In this document: positions 25,225 to 34,468 of the stretch, one piece after another
Layout of the letters: the number at the start of each line of letters is the position of its first letter
Numbering within the stretch: the stretch's first letter is position 1
Source: Paramylibacter kogurei
GTDB lineage: Bacteria > Pseudomonadota > Alphaproteobacteria > Rhodobacterales > Rhodobacteraceae
Direction of reading: 5' to 3'
Length of the DNA: 64,000 nucleotides
Assembly: GCF_002742285.1 (NCBI RefSeq)
Contig: NZ_MDGM01000012.1
Span: 1 to 64,000 of the forward strand
Program-made: the position numbers and the translations under genes
Notes under the pieces: model-generated
The model's database searches: none
The model's input: the letters and a program-made list of their open reading frames with translations, nothing else
Told to the model about the DNA's origin: nothing

Positions 25225-26523
25225 ATGTCAAAATTATCTTATGTCCGTACGGAAATGCTCCCTGAACAGGCGCCACCTGTGGCGCAAGCTGGGATCGTTA
25301 AATGGCTTCGTGAAAACCTGTTTTCATCGATTCCAAACAGCATTTTAACTCTCGCATCCTTGGCATTTCTTTATGTCATCCTCAGCCACGTATTGCCGTG
25401 GATGTTCCAATCATCTTGGACCGCAAATAGCCTGAGCGAATGTCGATCCATGATCGCAGCCGCATATGGCGAAGGAACGCATGGTGCATGTTGGGCGGTT
25501 ATCCGTGAACGTTTTTTACAGCTTGTTTTTGGGTTCTACCCTGCCGAGCTTTATTGGCGTCCGATTGTTGCATTTATCTTGATGCTGGTTGCCTTGGCAC
25601 CTGTGTTGTTTGATAAACTGCCACGCAAAATGCTTTGGTTTTCAGCGATCTTTCCATTCCTTTGCTTTTGGCTCTTGTGGGGTGGTTCAATCTGGGTTCC
25701 GATTGTTGCGCTTGCCGGTTTTGTTTTGGGCGGTGTTGCCTATGCGTTGATCGGGGCAAAGTTTGGTAATTTGCCAGCAACGATTGCGGCATTCCTTGTG
25801 CCTGTGTTGTGGTGGTTGCTGCTGGCAAATCCTGTTTCAAACGGATTGCACAGCATTATTCCACTGGGATTGGAAGCGGTTGAATCTGCGAAATTTGGTG
25901 GTTTCATGCTGTCGGTTTTGATCGGTATTACAGGGATTGTGATGTCCTTGCCGATCGGGGTTTTACTGGCACTTGGGCGCCAATCTGATCTTTTGATCGT
26001 CAAAGCAATCTGTGTTGGGTTCATCGAATTTATTCGCGGTGTGCCGTTGATTACGCTGTTGTTTGTGGCATCGGTTTTGTTGAACTACTTCCTGCCACCT
26101 GGCACGACGTTTGACATTATTTTGCGCGTTATCATCATGGTAACATTGTTTGCATCTGCCTATATGGCCGAGGTTATTCGCGGTGGTTTGGCCGCGTTGC
26201 CCAAAGGCCAATACGAAGGTGCAGACAGTTTGGGGTTGGATTTCTGGCAATCAACACGCCTGATTATCATGCCACAAGCGTTGAAAATTTCGATCCCATC
26301 GATCGTTTCAACCTTTATCGGTTTGTTCAAAGATACAGTGTTGGTGTCGATTATTGGTCTGTTAGATCCAATCGGTCTGACCACCAATATTCGTGCGGAC
26401 GCTGCATGGAACGGGATTATCTGGGAACTGTATGGGTTTATCGCCCTTGTGTTCTTTATCTTCTGTTTCTCTATGTCGCGTTATTCGATGTATTTGGAAC
26501 GCAAACTGCAAACCAGTCACTAA
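25225..26523 (+). CDS. aapM: general L-amino acid ABC transporter permease AapM
   Basis: 432 residues, the second permease of the Aap system. About eight membrane helices; the conserved ending domain runs from GFMLSVLIGITGIVMSLPIGVLLALGRQSDL through FIRGVPLITLLFVASVLL to the EAA loop SLGLDFWQSTRLIIMPQALKISIPSI near residue 330. Partner of AapQ in a heterodimeric channel. Lies 1 nt after aapQ and about 97 nt before aapP. Confidence 0.95.
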   Translation: MSKLSYVRTEMLPEQAPPVAQAGIVKWLRENLFSSIPNSILTLASLAFLYVILSHVLPWMFQSSWTANSLSECRSMIAAAYGEGTHGACWAVIRERFLQLVFGFYPAELYWRPIVAFILMLVALAPVLFDKLPRKMLWFSAIFPFLCFWLLWGGSIWVPIVALAGFVLGGVAYALIGAKFGNLPATIAAFLVPVLWWLLLANPVSNGLHSIIPLGLEAVESAKFGGFMLSVLIGITGIVMSLPIGVLLALGRQSDLLIVKAICVGFIEFIRGVPLITLLFVASVLLNYFLPPGTTFDIILRVIIMVTLFASAYMAEVIRGGLAALPKGQYEGADSLGLDFWQSTRLIIMPQALKISIPSIVSTFIGLFKDTVLVSIIGLLDPIGLTTNIRADAAWNGIIWELYGFIALVFFIFCFSMSRYSMYLERKLQTSH

Positions 26524-26619
26524 TGTTTGCGCCTTGCGATGAGCAGGGCGCAACACCGAAACAACCGTGACCCTTGCAATCAAGCGCGTCACAGAAACAA
26601 CGCTAAAGGGAGACCCTTA

Positions 26620-27387
26620 ATGGCAAACGCAAAGAAAATGGACGTATCTGACGAAGTTGCGATTCAGATCGAAAAAATGAACAAATGGTACGGCTCGTTC
26701 CATGTGCTCAAAGATATCGACCTTACGGTTTATCGCGGCGAGCGCATCGTGATTTGTGGCCCGTCTGGTTCAGGTAAATCAACATTGATCCGTTGCATCA
26801 ACGCATTGGAAGAACACCAACAAGGCAAGATCACCGTTGATGGTACGCATCTGTCGTCTGATTTGAAAAACATCGACGCCATCCGTTCAGAGGTGGGAAT
26901 GTGTTTCCAACACTTTAACCTGTTCCCGCATCTGTCGATTTTGGAAAACTGCACACTTGCACCGATTTGGGTGCGCAAAATTCCGAAAAAAGAAGCCGAA
27001 GAAACGGCGATGCATTTCTTGGAAAAGGTTAAAATTCCTGATCAGGCATTGAAATACCCTGGTCAATTATCAGGTGGTCAGCAACAACGTGTGGCGATTG
27101 CGCGTTCATTGTGCATGCAGCCGCGTATCATGCTGTTTGATGAACCGACATCCGCGCTTGACCCCGAAATGATCAAAGAGGTTTTGGATACCATGATCGA
27201 ATTGGCGGAAGAAGGCATGACAATGTTATGTGTGACCCACGAAATGGGTTTCGCCCGTCAGGTTGCCAACCGCGTGATTTTCATGGATGCAGGTCAGATC
27301 GTTGAACAAAACGAGCCTGAAGAATTCTTTAACAACCCACAATCCGAACGGACACAATTGTTCCTAAGCCAGATTTTGGGCCACTAA
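26620..27387 (+). CDS. aapP: general L-amino acid ABC transporter ATPase AapP
   Basis: 255 residues. Walker [20 protein letters not shown] near residue 47, Q-loop [20 protein letters not shown] signature [15 protein letters not shown] near 147, Walker [16 protein letters not shown] and the H-loop CVTHEMGF. Energises AapQM. The ATG at 26620 follows AAGGGAGACCC; the open frame back to 26527 was not used because it adds an unconserved Arg-rich leader and crosses this site. Confidence 0.96.
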   Translation: MANAKKMDVSDEVAIQIEKMNKWYGSFHVLKDIDLTVYRGERIVICGPSGSGKSTLIRCINALEEHQQGKITVDGTHLSSDLKNIDAIRSEVGMCFQHFNLFPHLSILENCTLAPIWVRKIPKKEAEETAMHFLEKVKIPDQALKYPGQLSGGQQQRVAIARSLCMQPRIMLFDEPTSALDPEMIKEVLDTMIELAEEGMTMLCVTHEMGFARQVANRVIFMDAGQIVEQNEPEEFFNNPQSERTQLFLSQILGH

Positions 27388-27410
27388 GAATTTTACGAAT
27401 TTATTGAATG

Positions 27411-27441
27411 GGGCGATGGTGGAAACACCGTCGCCCTTTTT
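27411..27441 (+). terminator. intrinsic terminator of the aap operon
   Basis: GGGCGATGGTG (27411-27421) pairs with CACCGTCGCCC (27426-27436), one G-T pair, GAAA tetraloop, T5 (27437-27441). Confidence 0.88.
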
Positions 27442-27943
27442 ATGTGCGCAGATCACGCGGGGTGACAAAATCAACCGCCGTACCCGTGCCAAATCCGACA
27501 GATGCCCAATCGGGCGTGTCAAAATCGATCACGGTAATTGCCGCTGTTGGGTAATACATAAATTTGGGGTGGTTCGGTGCAAGTTTAACCAAACGTGCTG
27601 CAAAATCACCGATTCCGGGATTATGCGCCAACAGCATCACCGTATCCGTCGTTCCCTTTTGCAATTGCGTCATAAGACGTTCCGCCGTTGCGTGATACAG
27701 CGATTTTTCGTATCGCACGGGGGGATCAAATTGTGCCGCCATGCCAACCGCTTCCCATGTTTCCATGCATCGTGAAGCGGTGGAACAGATGACCTCTGTC
27801 GGGGTGTAACCCTTGGCCACGAGCCACGCCGCCATCATGGGGCAATCGGTTCGCCCGCGTTCATTCAATGTGCGATCATGATCCGTAAGGCGCAGATTAT
27901 CCCAGCTTGATTTCGCGTGGCGCATTAAAATTAGTCGCTTCAT
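27440..27943 (-). CDS. sixA: SixA-like histidine phosphatase
   Basis: 167 residues of the branch-1 histidine phosphatase superfamily. The catalytic LMRHAKSSWD is at the N-terminus, and the second histidine is in LLAHNPGIGDFA near residue 105. The small size and the R-H-A-K-S form match SixA proteins, which dephosphorylate phosphohistidine (in E. coli on the nitrogen PTS). The target here is not known. Its start overlaps the stop of the upstream Fe-S gene by 4 nt (27940-27943), so both are translated together. The C-terminus reaches the aap terminator. Confidence 0.85.
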   Translation of the reverse strand: MKRLILMRHAKSSWDNLRLTDHDRTLNERGRTDCPMMAAWLVAKGYTPTEVICSTASRCMETWEAVGMAAQFDPPVRYEKSLYHATAERLMTQLQKGTTDTVMLLAHNPGIGDFAARLVKLAPNHPKFMYYPTAAITVIDFDTPDWASVGFGTGTAVDFVTPRDLRT

Positions 27944-28575
27944 TCATTCCCCCTAAACACCCGCATATAATGCGCGGATTGTGCAGCATCGCGTTTTGCG
28001 CCCGCGCTCATCGGACAGGCGCGTCGCACTGCACAGCCTTGGGACATGCAATCGTTTTTGGGGTTGGAACGCAAGTATTCTTTGCATTTCGGTACGTCAT
28101 ATCCTGATGGCGTGAGTGCATGAACAGGGCAGGCGGTGGCACAAGGTTTTGGGATACATGTTTCACAAGGGGATTGGCGTGGTGTGGCGGGCAGATCAAA
28201 GCGTTCATTAAACGCAAGCGCACCGCGATATGATATCATCAGGCCAAATTGATCATGGATCAACATGCCAACATGGCTGTTCCATGCGCGCCCCGATTGT
28301 TTGGCATAATCCAAAAACGGCGCATAGGGTGGCCCCCCAAATGGTAGAATTGCACGTGCATCTAATTGATCGGCGAGCATTGCAAAAACGCGGGCCGACC
28401 ATCGATCAACAGGATCATCGCCGCGATATTCGGGTGCATCTGTTAGACGCGCCCAAAAATCAGCGGCGGGGGCAAATAGCACAAGCGTGCCAATATCAGG
28501 ATCATCGGGATGAAACGCCCCAACCTGCGCAAGCCCCGCATCATTTGCTGCCTGTTCAATCCGCGCCAAATTCAT
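27940..28575 (-). CDS. 4Fe-4S ferredoxin-type protein
   Basis: 211 residues. The C-terminal half holds eight or more cysteines in two cluster motifs: SPCETCIPKPCATACPVHAL near residue 135-153 and CKEYL...CMSQGCAVRRACP further on. These resemble the cluster domain of epoxyqueuosine reductase-like proteins, but the cobalamin-binding part is absent. Residues 1-130 show no clear motif. An electron-transfer role is likely; the reaction is unknown. It lies between the SixA-like gene (overlap 4 nt) and the sterol-desaturase-type hydroxylase (overlap 4 nt at 28572-28575), so these three form a unit. Confidence 0.75.
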   Translation of the reverse strand: MNLARIEQAANDAGLAQVGAFHPDDPDIGTLVLFAPAADFWARLTDAPEYRGDDPVDRWSARVFAMLADQLDARAILPFGGPPYAPFLDYAKQSGRAWNSHVGMLIHDQFGLMISYRGALAFNERFDLPATPRQSPCETCIPKPCATACPVHALTPSGYDVPKCKEYLRSNPKNDCMSQGCAVRRACPMSAGAKRDAAQSAHYMRVFRGNE

Positions 28576-29351
28576 TTGCGAAAGGGCAAGAGCAATGACC
28601 AGCCAAGCTTTGCCGGGCGATCATCCTGCCATTGCAACCCTGTAATCATATCATCATGCCCCGCTGTGGGTTGCGCGATATAGGTGCGAAACATTTGATC
28701 CCAGATGGAAAGGGAAAAGCCATAGTTGCTGTCGTGTTCGAACCGATGCACCGAATGATGCACACGGTGCATATCGGGGGTGACGATGATACGGCGCAGC
28801 ATGGCATCCATTCGCGGTGACAGGCGGATATTGGCGTGATTAAACATCGCCATCCCGTTTAACATCACCTCGAATATCACCACGGCAATGGCCGCAACAC
28901 CCAACAGATAAACCACACCGATTTTCAAAACCATCGACAGGGCGATTTCGATGGGATGAAACCGAATAGCGGTTGTTACATCCACATCGCGATCTGCGTG
29001 ATGCACGCGGTGTAATTGCCACAACAGCGGAATTTTATGGCTGATCAAATGTTGCGCCCAGATGATGAAATCCAAGATCAAAACCGCAAGTATGATTTCC
29101 AGCCACGTGGGCAGGTTCAACCAATTGAACATTCCCCAACCCGCCGCATTTGCATCCATTGCTGCGCCAACGGCAAGCAAGGGCACAACAACCGCCATTA
29201 ATTTCAATGTGATCGTATTGGCGATGGTGATGCCAAAATTGGTAAACCAACGGTGTTGGCGCGATTGCGCCCGAGACTTTCGCGGCAGTGCAAATTCCGC
29301 GCCGACCAACAGCGCAAGCAGCCCCAAAAATATGATCAGTCTGATTTCCAT
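28572..29351 (-). CDS. fatty acid hydroxylase / sterol desaturase superfamily protein
   Basis: 259 residues, membrane protein with about four helices and the di-iron histidine boxes: HLISHKIPLLWQLHRVHHADRD near residues 103-125 and MHRVHHSVHRFEHD near 190-205. Members hydroxylate or desaturate lipids at the membrane surface using O2. The N-terminal MEIRLIIFLGLLALLVGAEFALPR is typical of the bacterial group. The adjoining ferredoxin-like protein could supply electrons; this is inference from the overlap. Substrate unknown. Confidence 0.85.
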   Translation of the reverse strand: MEIRLIIFLGLLALLVGAEFALPRKSRAQSRQHRWFTNFGITIANTITLKLMAVVVPLLAVGAAMDANAAGWGMFNWLNLPTWLEIILAVLILDFIIWAQHLISHKIPLLWQLHRVHHADRDVDVTTAIRFHPIEIALSMVLKIGVVYLLGVAAIAVVIFEVMLNGMAMFNHANIRLSPRMDAMLRRIIVTPDMHRVHHSVHRFEHDSNYGFSLSIWDQMFRTYIAQPTAGHDDMITGLQWQDDRPAKLGWSLLLPFRK

Positions 29352-29360
29352 TTCCTGCCT

Positions 29361-30224
29361 TTAGGCGCGGATCATCGAACCCGCACCATAATCTGTGAAC
29401 AATTCCAACAAACATGCATTGGCCATGCGCCCATCCATAATCACAACTGCGCGAACGCCGTCATTAATGGCATCTAGTGCTGTTTGGGTTTTTGGGATCA
29501 TACCACCAGAGATCACGCCTTTTTCGGTCAGGTCGCTAACCTGTTCCGCGCTCAGGTTCGTGAGAACATCGCCATCTGCGTCTTTCACACCTGACACGTC
29601 GGTCAATAACAGCAAGCGGTTTGCCTTGAGCCCACCAGCGATTGCACCCGCCGCCGTATCGCCATTGACGTTGAATGTTTCGCCATTTTTACCCGTGCCA
29701 AGCGGCGCGATCACGGGGATAAAGCCCGATTCAATCAGGGAAAACACGACCTTTGCATTCACCGCAACAGGATCACCCACCATGCCCAGATCACCCGCGG
29801 CCTGTTCACAGACCAATAGGTTGGCATCCTTGCCCGACAGGCCAACCGCACGCCCACCTTGGCCGTTGATCGCCGATACGATGGATTTGTTAACCTTGCC
29901 CGACAAAACCATTTCGACAACATCAACGGTTTCAGGGGTGCTGACCCGTTTGCCATTTACAAATTCGGTTGGGATTTCCAGTTTTTCCAACATGGAATTG
30001 ATCATTGGTCCACCGCCATGCACGATCACGGGTTTGATATTACATTGGCGCAGCATGACCATGTCGCGGGCAAATGATTTCATGGCCTCAGGGCTGCTCA
30101 TGGCGTGGCCGCCCAGTTTGATCACAATAATCGCACCGTCGTGACGTTGGATATTTGGCAATGCCTCGCTTAACAAACGAGCGGTTGCGATGCTGTCACG
30201 TTTCATGGCTTTGGACTTCTCCAT
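29361..30224 (-). CDS. argB: acetylglutamate kinase
   Basis: 287 residues. Phosphorylates N-acetyl-L-glutamate in arginine synthesis. The glycine loop [10 protein letters not shown] is near residue 38, VHGGGPMIN near 75, and the C-terminal [26 protein letters not shown] near 245. The start at 30224 ([18 protein letters not shown]) is chosen because AAGGATCCC precedes it; an open extension to 30281 and an internal ATG at 30206 are alternatives. A gap of 9 nt separates it from the downstream hydroxylase. In related genomes it follows yihA, and the insertion of an opposing SDR here separates them. Confidence 0.96.
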   Translation of the reverse strand: MEKSKAMKRDSIATARLLSEALPNIQRHDGAIIVIKLGGHAMSSPEAMKSFARDMVMLRQCNIKPVIVHGGGPMINSMLEKLEIPTEFVNGKRVSTPETVDVVEMVLSGKVNKSIVSAINGQGGRAVGLSGKDANLLVCEQAAGDLGMVGDPVAVNAKVVFSLIESGFIPVIAPLGTGKNGETFNVNGDTAAGAIAGGLKANRLLLLTDVSGVKDADGDVLTNLSAEQVSDLTEKGVISGGMIPKTQTALDAINDGVRAVVIMDGRMANACLLELFTDYGAGSMIRA

Positions 30225-30352
30225 CTTGGGATCCTTATCTTGATTTCGATCTGCATAACGTATTTTGATACCCTGCGCCAAGGGGCTTGCATATATGGTG
30301 AAACTTGCGCCTAGTATGTGGTGAAAATACCTGAGTCGAAAAGTTGGGAATT

Positions 30353-31093
30353 ATGGCGGATAGCGAACAAAAAACGATGTTGCTGACAGGGGCGAGCCGT
30401 GGAATTGGCCATGCCACCGTGAAACGCTTTGCGGCCGAAGGTTGGCGCGTGATCAGTTGTTCACGCCAAGCATTTTCCGACAAATGCCCATGGCCCGGCG
30501 GGGAGGCAAACCATTTGCAGGTTGACCTGTCCGATCCAAACTCGACCATTGATGCGATTGAGCGCGTTAAAAAGCGCCTGAATGGCGGCAAATTACACGC
30601 GTTGGTCAATAACGCGGGCATTTCACCCAAAGGCGAAGATGGCACAAGGCTCAGCACGCTTGATACCGATTTGCGCACTTGGGGACAGGTGTTTCATGTG
30701 AATTTTTTCGCATCTGTTGTTTTGGCGCGTGGATTGCGCGATGAATTGGCGGCCGCGCGTGGATCGGTGGTGAATGTCACATCCATTGCGGGGGTGCGTG
30801 TGCATCCGTTTGCAGGTGCAGCCTATGCCACATCAAAGGCGGCATTGGCGGCGTTGACGCGTGAAATGGCACATGATTTTGGCCCGCTGGGTGTGCGTGT
30901 GAATGCGATTGCACCGGGTGAGGTGGAAACAAGTATCCTATCACCCGGCACAGAAAAGATTGTGGAAAAACTACCGCTGCGCCGATTGGGGCAAACCCAT
31001 GAGGTGGCCGATGTGATTTATTATCTGTGTTCAGATCAAAGCAGTTACGTATCAGGCACCGAAATCGAAGTGAACGGTGGCCAACACGTATAA
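30353..31093 (+). CDS. short-chain dehydrogenase/reductase
   Basis: 246 residues, classical SDR. The NAD(P)-binding TGASRGIGHATVKRF is at residues 12-26, NNAGIS near 85, the catalytic Ser in VVNVTSIAG near 140 and the YATSK Tyr/Lys pair near 157; the C-terminal SSYVSGTEIEVNGGQHV is the usual end. An arginine-containing start of strand 2 (CSRQ) hints at NADPH use. ATG at 30353; a TTG 9 nt upstream is also in frame. Substrate unknown. Convergent with yihA with only 3 nt between the stops. Confidence 0.9.
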   Translation: MADSEQKTMLLTGASRGIGHATVKRFAAEGWRVISCSRQAFSDKCPWPGGEANHLQVDLSDPNSTIDAIERVKKRLNGGKLHALVNNAGISPKGEDGTRLSTLDTDLRTWGQVFHVNFFASVVLARGLRDELAAARGSVVNVTSIAGVRVHPFAGAAYATSKAALAALTREMAHDFGPLGVRVNAIAPGEVETSILSPGTEKIVEKLPLRRLGQTHEVADVIYYLCSDQSSYVSGTEIEVNGGQHV

Positions 31094-31096
31094 CGA

Positions 31097-31750
31097 TTAT
31101 ACCAGCGTTGCGATGATATGGCGAAGCGTTGGGATGCCTTCGCCCTTTTCCGATGATGTCAGAACCAGTTCTGGATATGATGCAGGGTATTTTTTGATCA
31201 CGGATTTGGTCTTTTCCAAAACCTTGTCCAATTCACCTTTTTTCAATTTATCGACCTTGGTCATGACGATTTGAAATGTCACAGCGGATTTGGACAGCAA
31301 TTGCATGATTTCTTCGTCCGCGGTTTTTGGGCCGTGGCGTGAATCGATCAATAAAAACACACGGCGCAATGATGGGCGACCTGATAAATACGCCTTGAGC
31401 AAGCGTTGCCATTTTTCGACCACGGGCAGGGGCGCATTGGCAAAACCGTATCCTGGAACATCGACCAGATAATGATCGTCGGCCAATGTGAAAAAGTTGA
31501 TTTCCTGTGTCCGCCCAGGGGTGTTTGATGTACGTGCCAACGCTTTGCGCCCTGTCAGCGCATTGATCAGGCTGGATTTGCCGACGTTCGATCGCCCTGC
31601 GAAACATACCTCGAGCCGATCAGCGGGGGGCATGCCGTCCATTGCAACCACACCTTTGAGAAAATCGGTTTCACCTGCGAACAGAACGCGTGCGGATTCG
31701 ATTTCTTGGGCGGTTGGTTCGTCTGCAATGTTAAATTGGATATCCATCAA
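31097..31750 (-). CDS. yihA: ribosome biogenesis GTP-binding protein YihA/YsxC (EngB)
   Basis: 217 residues. Small GTPase for 50S assembly. G1 GRSNVGKSSLINALTGRK near residue 52, G2 region NTPGRTQEINFF, G3 VDVPGYGFA near 97, G4 TKVDKL near 163. Start MMDIQFNIADEP overlaps the stop of the MOSC gene by 4 nt (31747-31750). In related genomes it follows yidC and the MOSC protein in the same order. Confidence 0.96.
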   Translation of the reverse strand: MMDIQFNIADEPTAQEIESARVLFAGETDFLKGVVAMDGMPPADRLEVCFAGRSNVGKSSLINALTGRKALARTSNTPGRTQEINFFTLADDHYLVDVPGYGFANAPLPVVEKWQRLLKAYLSGRPSLRRVFLLIDSRHGPKTADEEIMQLLSKSAVTFQIVMTKVDKLKKGELDKVLEKTKSVIKKYPASYPELVLTSSEKGEGIPTLRHIIATLV

Positions 31751-32502
31751 AGAATCTCGATCTTGCTATTGGCGTAAATGGTGCCAGATTTTGTAACCAC
31801 ACCAAAGACGCCAAAATTGATATGCCCCCAGTTGGATTTCAGCGTACCAAGGGTATCAACATCGCTGATCCCTGTGGCGGGGTTTACGGTTGTGGCAACA
31901 CAGCGTTCAACGGGTTTGGTGATTTCAAATTCTGCGTCACCGATGCGGATAGTTTTGCCAATCCAGTTAAATTCTTCCCACGCATCAAATCCATCGACCC
32001 AGATATTGGCGCGAAAGCGACGTTGGTGCAATTCTGCGCCACATTTTTCAGATAGCGCCGCCAATGATGCGTTGGACAGGATAGAAAGGCTCGCCTCGCT
32101 GGAATCAGTCATGCCGCGCCCTGCGACGCTGACCACTTGTTTTGGCAAGGATCGGTTGGGGTTGCTGATCTGGCGCACCCATTCCACCAACGCGGCGGCG
32201 TCGGTTGCATTATCAGGATCGGCCAACAGATCATCCAGATCGGGATGAGAAAAGCGATGTTTGCCAGATGTTTCGTCATATTGCGAGGTGACGGCCATCA
32301 ACGAATGCCCGCGTGCACCGCGCGCAAAATTCATGCAACGCGCCCATTCGGGGGCGTCGAAATTGAATTTGCTGTCTTCGTGGGCAATCGCCCAATGGCG
32401 ATCAAGTGGCATTGTTTTGCCAGCGGCAAGTGCAACAGATTGCAATGCTTCGCCGCCGACACCTTTGACAGGGTGGCGCCACAGGTTTGTGACGTTTCCC
32501 AT
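31747..32502 (-). CDS. MOSC domain-containing protein
   Basis: 251 residues from the ATG at 32502, 1 nt after the yidC stop; a longer frame starting at 32538 would overlap yidC and was not used. The N-terminal MOSC_N beta-barrel (NLWRHPVKGVGGEALQSVALAAGKTMPLDRHWAI) precedes the MOSC domain (QRRFRANIWVDG, and the KPVERCVATTVNPATG cysteine near 205). The family binds molybdenum cofactor-type sulfur carriers; this member's reaction is unknown. It sits between yidC and yihA, a conserved position in Rhodobacteraceae. Confidence 0.9.
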   Translation of the reverse strand: MGNVTNLWRHPVKGVGGEALQSVALAAGKTMPLDRHWAIAHEDSKFNFDAPEWARCMNFARGARGHSLMAVTSQYDETSGKHRFSHPDLDDLLADPDNATDAAALVEWVRQISNPNRSLPKQVVSVAGRGMTDSSEASLSILSNASLAALSEKCGAELHQRRFRANIWVDGFDAWEEFNWIGKTIRIGDAEFEITKPVERCVATTVNPATGISDVDTLGTLKSNWGHINFGVFGVVTKSGTIYANSKIEIL

Positions 32503-32503
32503 T

Positions 32504-34309
32504 TTATGCGGTATCTTTGTTTTTACGCAAAAATCCAAACATGTTGCCCCAGATATCTGGTTTCACGCCTTGGCTACGCATGATTGTGTATTGCTGGATG
32601 AATGTGATGGTGTTGTTGGCCACCCAGTAAATCACCAAACCAGCCGCGAATTGACCCAGCATGAACATAAATACCCATGGCATCCACGCAAAGATTTGCG
32701 CTTGTGTTTTATCCGTTGGGGCGGGGTTCAATTTTTGCTGCAACCACATGGTGACACCCATCAAAATTGGGAACACACCGATGGAGAAAATCGCAAAGAA
32801 TGATGATGCATCAGGTGTTGACCATGGCAGCAATCCAAACAGGTTCAAGAATGATGTTGGATCGGGTGCAGACAGGTCATGAATCCAGCCAAAGAACGGC
32901 GCATGATACATTTCAATCGTTACAAAAATCACCTTGTAAAGAGAGAAGAAAATCGGGATTTGCAACAAGATTGGCAAACAACCAGCGGCGGGGTTTACCT
33001 TTTTGTCGCGATACAATTTCATCATGCCCTGTTGCAGCGCCTGACGATCATCGCCGTGTTTTTCTTTCAATGCTTCCATTTCGGGCTGCAATTCTTTCAT
33101 GCGTGCCATGGAAACGTATGATTTATATGCCAATGGGAACAAGATTGCCTTGATGATCAATGTCAAACCAATGATCGCCCAACCCATGTTGCCAATCAGG
33201 TTGTTCAAGAAATGCATGACCTTGAAAATAGGCTTGGTGAGGAAGAAAAACCAACCCCAGTCGATTGAATCAACGAATTTGGCAATACCGCCATCCTCAT
33301 AAGCTTTGATCACATCGTATTCTTTTGCACCTGTGAACAATGATGTAGTCACCGATTGTGTGGCACCAGCGGCCACCGCCATTGTTGGCAGGCGCATATC
33401 GGTTTGATATGTGTCATTGCTGGCAGAATATTTTGATACGGAATTGAATGCTTGGCCTGATTGCGGTGCAAGTGCGGTCATCCAGTATTTCGAGGTAAAA
33501 CCGATCCAGCCTTCTGTTTCCACGCCAATCGCATCGATATTTGCGTTTTCGCGTGGATCCAGATCTTGGTCTGGCATATCGTCATAATCGATTTCTTGGA
33601 TTTCACCGTCTGAATTACGCACCACACCTTCGTGCAGGATATAAAAACCGATGGTTTCAGGCTCGCCCTTGCGTGCGATAATACCATAGGGTGCCAGACG
33701 AATTTCAGCACCAGTGGCGTTTTCAACGCTTTGAGTGATGTCGAATTTATATTCGGCATCAACACTGATGGTGCGGCGGAATGTAAGACCAGAACCGTTT
33801 TCCCATTTCAGGGTAATGGGCGATGTTTCTGTTAATGTTGCGCCTTCTTCAACCTGCCAAACCGTTGTTGGTGTTGGGACATTGTCATAGGTCAAACCAC
33901 CGGCAGGTGCCCAACCATACAATGTGTAATAGGCATCTGGGCCACCCGCAGGGGACAAGAGCGTAATTTTTTCAGATGGATCGTTCAGGCGCACGTTGTA
34001 ATCGGTGAGCTGCAAATCATCAATGCGACCACCCGTCAGCGATAATGAACCAGACAGGCGCGGTGTTTTGATTTCAATGCGATTGGTTTTTGCCAGTGCC
34101 GTTTCGCGTGTTTGCGCAGGCGTTTCGGCAATCGCAGGGATCGCACCATCAGCGGCGGGTGCGGTTGCAACACCATCTGTTGTTTGCGTCACGGCCGTGG
34201 TTGCAGGTTCAACAGGTGGTTCTGGTGGGAATAGGAAAAACCATACCAATACCACAAGCGCGCTGAGCACCATCGCGAGGATCATATTTTTGTTGTTATC
34301 TTCTTCCAT
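32504..34309 (-). CDS. yidC: membrane protein insertase YidC
   Basis: 601 residues. An N-terminal helix (NMILAMVLSALVVLVWFFLF) and a large periplasmic beta domain (~60-345) are followed by the conserved membrane insertase core: GWAIIGLTLIIKAILFPLAYKSYVSMARMKELQPE near 375-410, AGCLPILLQIPIFFSLYKV near 440, and the final helices ending FMFMLGQFAAGLVIYWVANN. Inserts membrane proteins alone or with SecYEG. In the expected rpmH-rnpA-yidD-yidC series it is the fourth member, but creatinase and ttcA separate it from yidD here. Confidence 0.97.
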   Translation of the reverse strand: MEEDNNKNMILAMVLSALVVLVWFFLFPPEPPVEPATTAVTQTTDGVATAPAADGAIPAIAETPAQTRETALAKTNRIEIKTPRLSGSLSLTGGRIDDLQLTDYNVRLNDPSEKITLLSPAGGPDAYYTLYGWAPAGGLTYDNVPTPTTVWQVEEGATLTETSPITLKWENGSGLTFRRTISVDAEYKFDITQSVENATGAEIRLAPYGIIARKGEPETIGFYILHEGVVRNSDGEIQEIDYDDMPDQDLDPRENANIDAIGVETEGWIGFTSKYWMTALAPQSGQAFNSVSKYSASNDTYQTDMRLPTMAVAAGATQSVTTSLFTGAKEYDVIKAYEDGGIAKFVDSIDWGWFFFLTKPIFKVMHFLNNLIGNMGWAIIGLTLIIKAILFPLAYKSYVSMARMKELQPEMEALKEKHGDDRQALQQGMMKLYRDKKVNPAAGCLPILLQIPIFFSLYKVIFVTIEMYHAPFFGWIHDLSAPDPTSFLNLFGLLPWSTPDASSFFAIFSIGVFPILMGVTMWLQQKLNPAPTDKTQAQIFAWMPWVFMFMLGQFAAGLVIYWVANNTITFIQQYTIMRSQGVKPDIWGNMFGFLRKNKDTA

Positions 34310-34350
34310 TTGCCTGTCCTAAAACCGATCTGATGAGTCCGCTTGGTTCA

Positions 34351-34389
34351 ATACAAAAGGCGGCCAAAGGTCAAGGTTCTTGGCCGTCT
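34351..34389 (-). terminator. intrinsic terminator between ttcA and yidC
   Basis: On the minus strand AAGACGGCCAA (34389-34379) pairs with TTGGCCGCCTT (34366-34356), one G-T pair, 12-nt loop, followed by TTTTGTA. It ends the ttcA transcript, so yidC needs its own promoter between here and 34309. Confidence 0.75.
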
Positions 34390-34468
34390 TATTGTTTATT
34401 CGCGGGTAAATATCATGCGTGAGTGCACGTATGTTTTTATTTTGTCCATTTGGTTGGGTTTTTTGCCA

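Noticed and set aside
29395..30144. 249-codon plus-strand frame opposite argB
   Set aside because: Shadow of argB: Ser/Thr/Pro-rich and without motifs, while the other strand is a complete acetylglutamate kinase.
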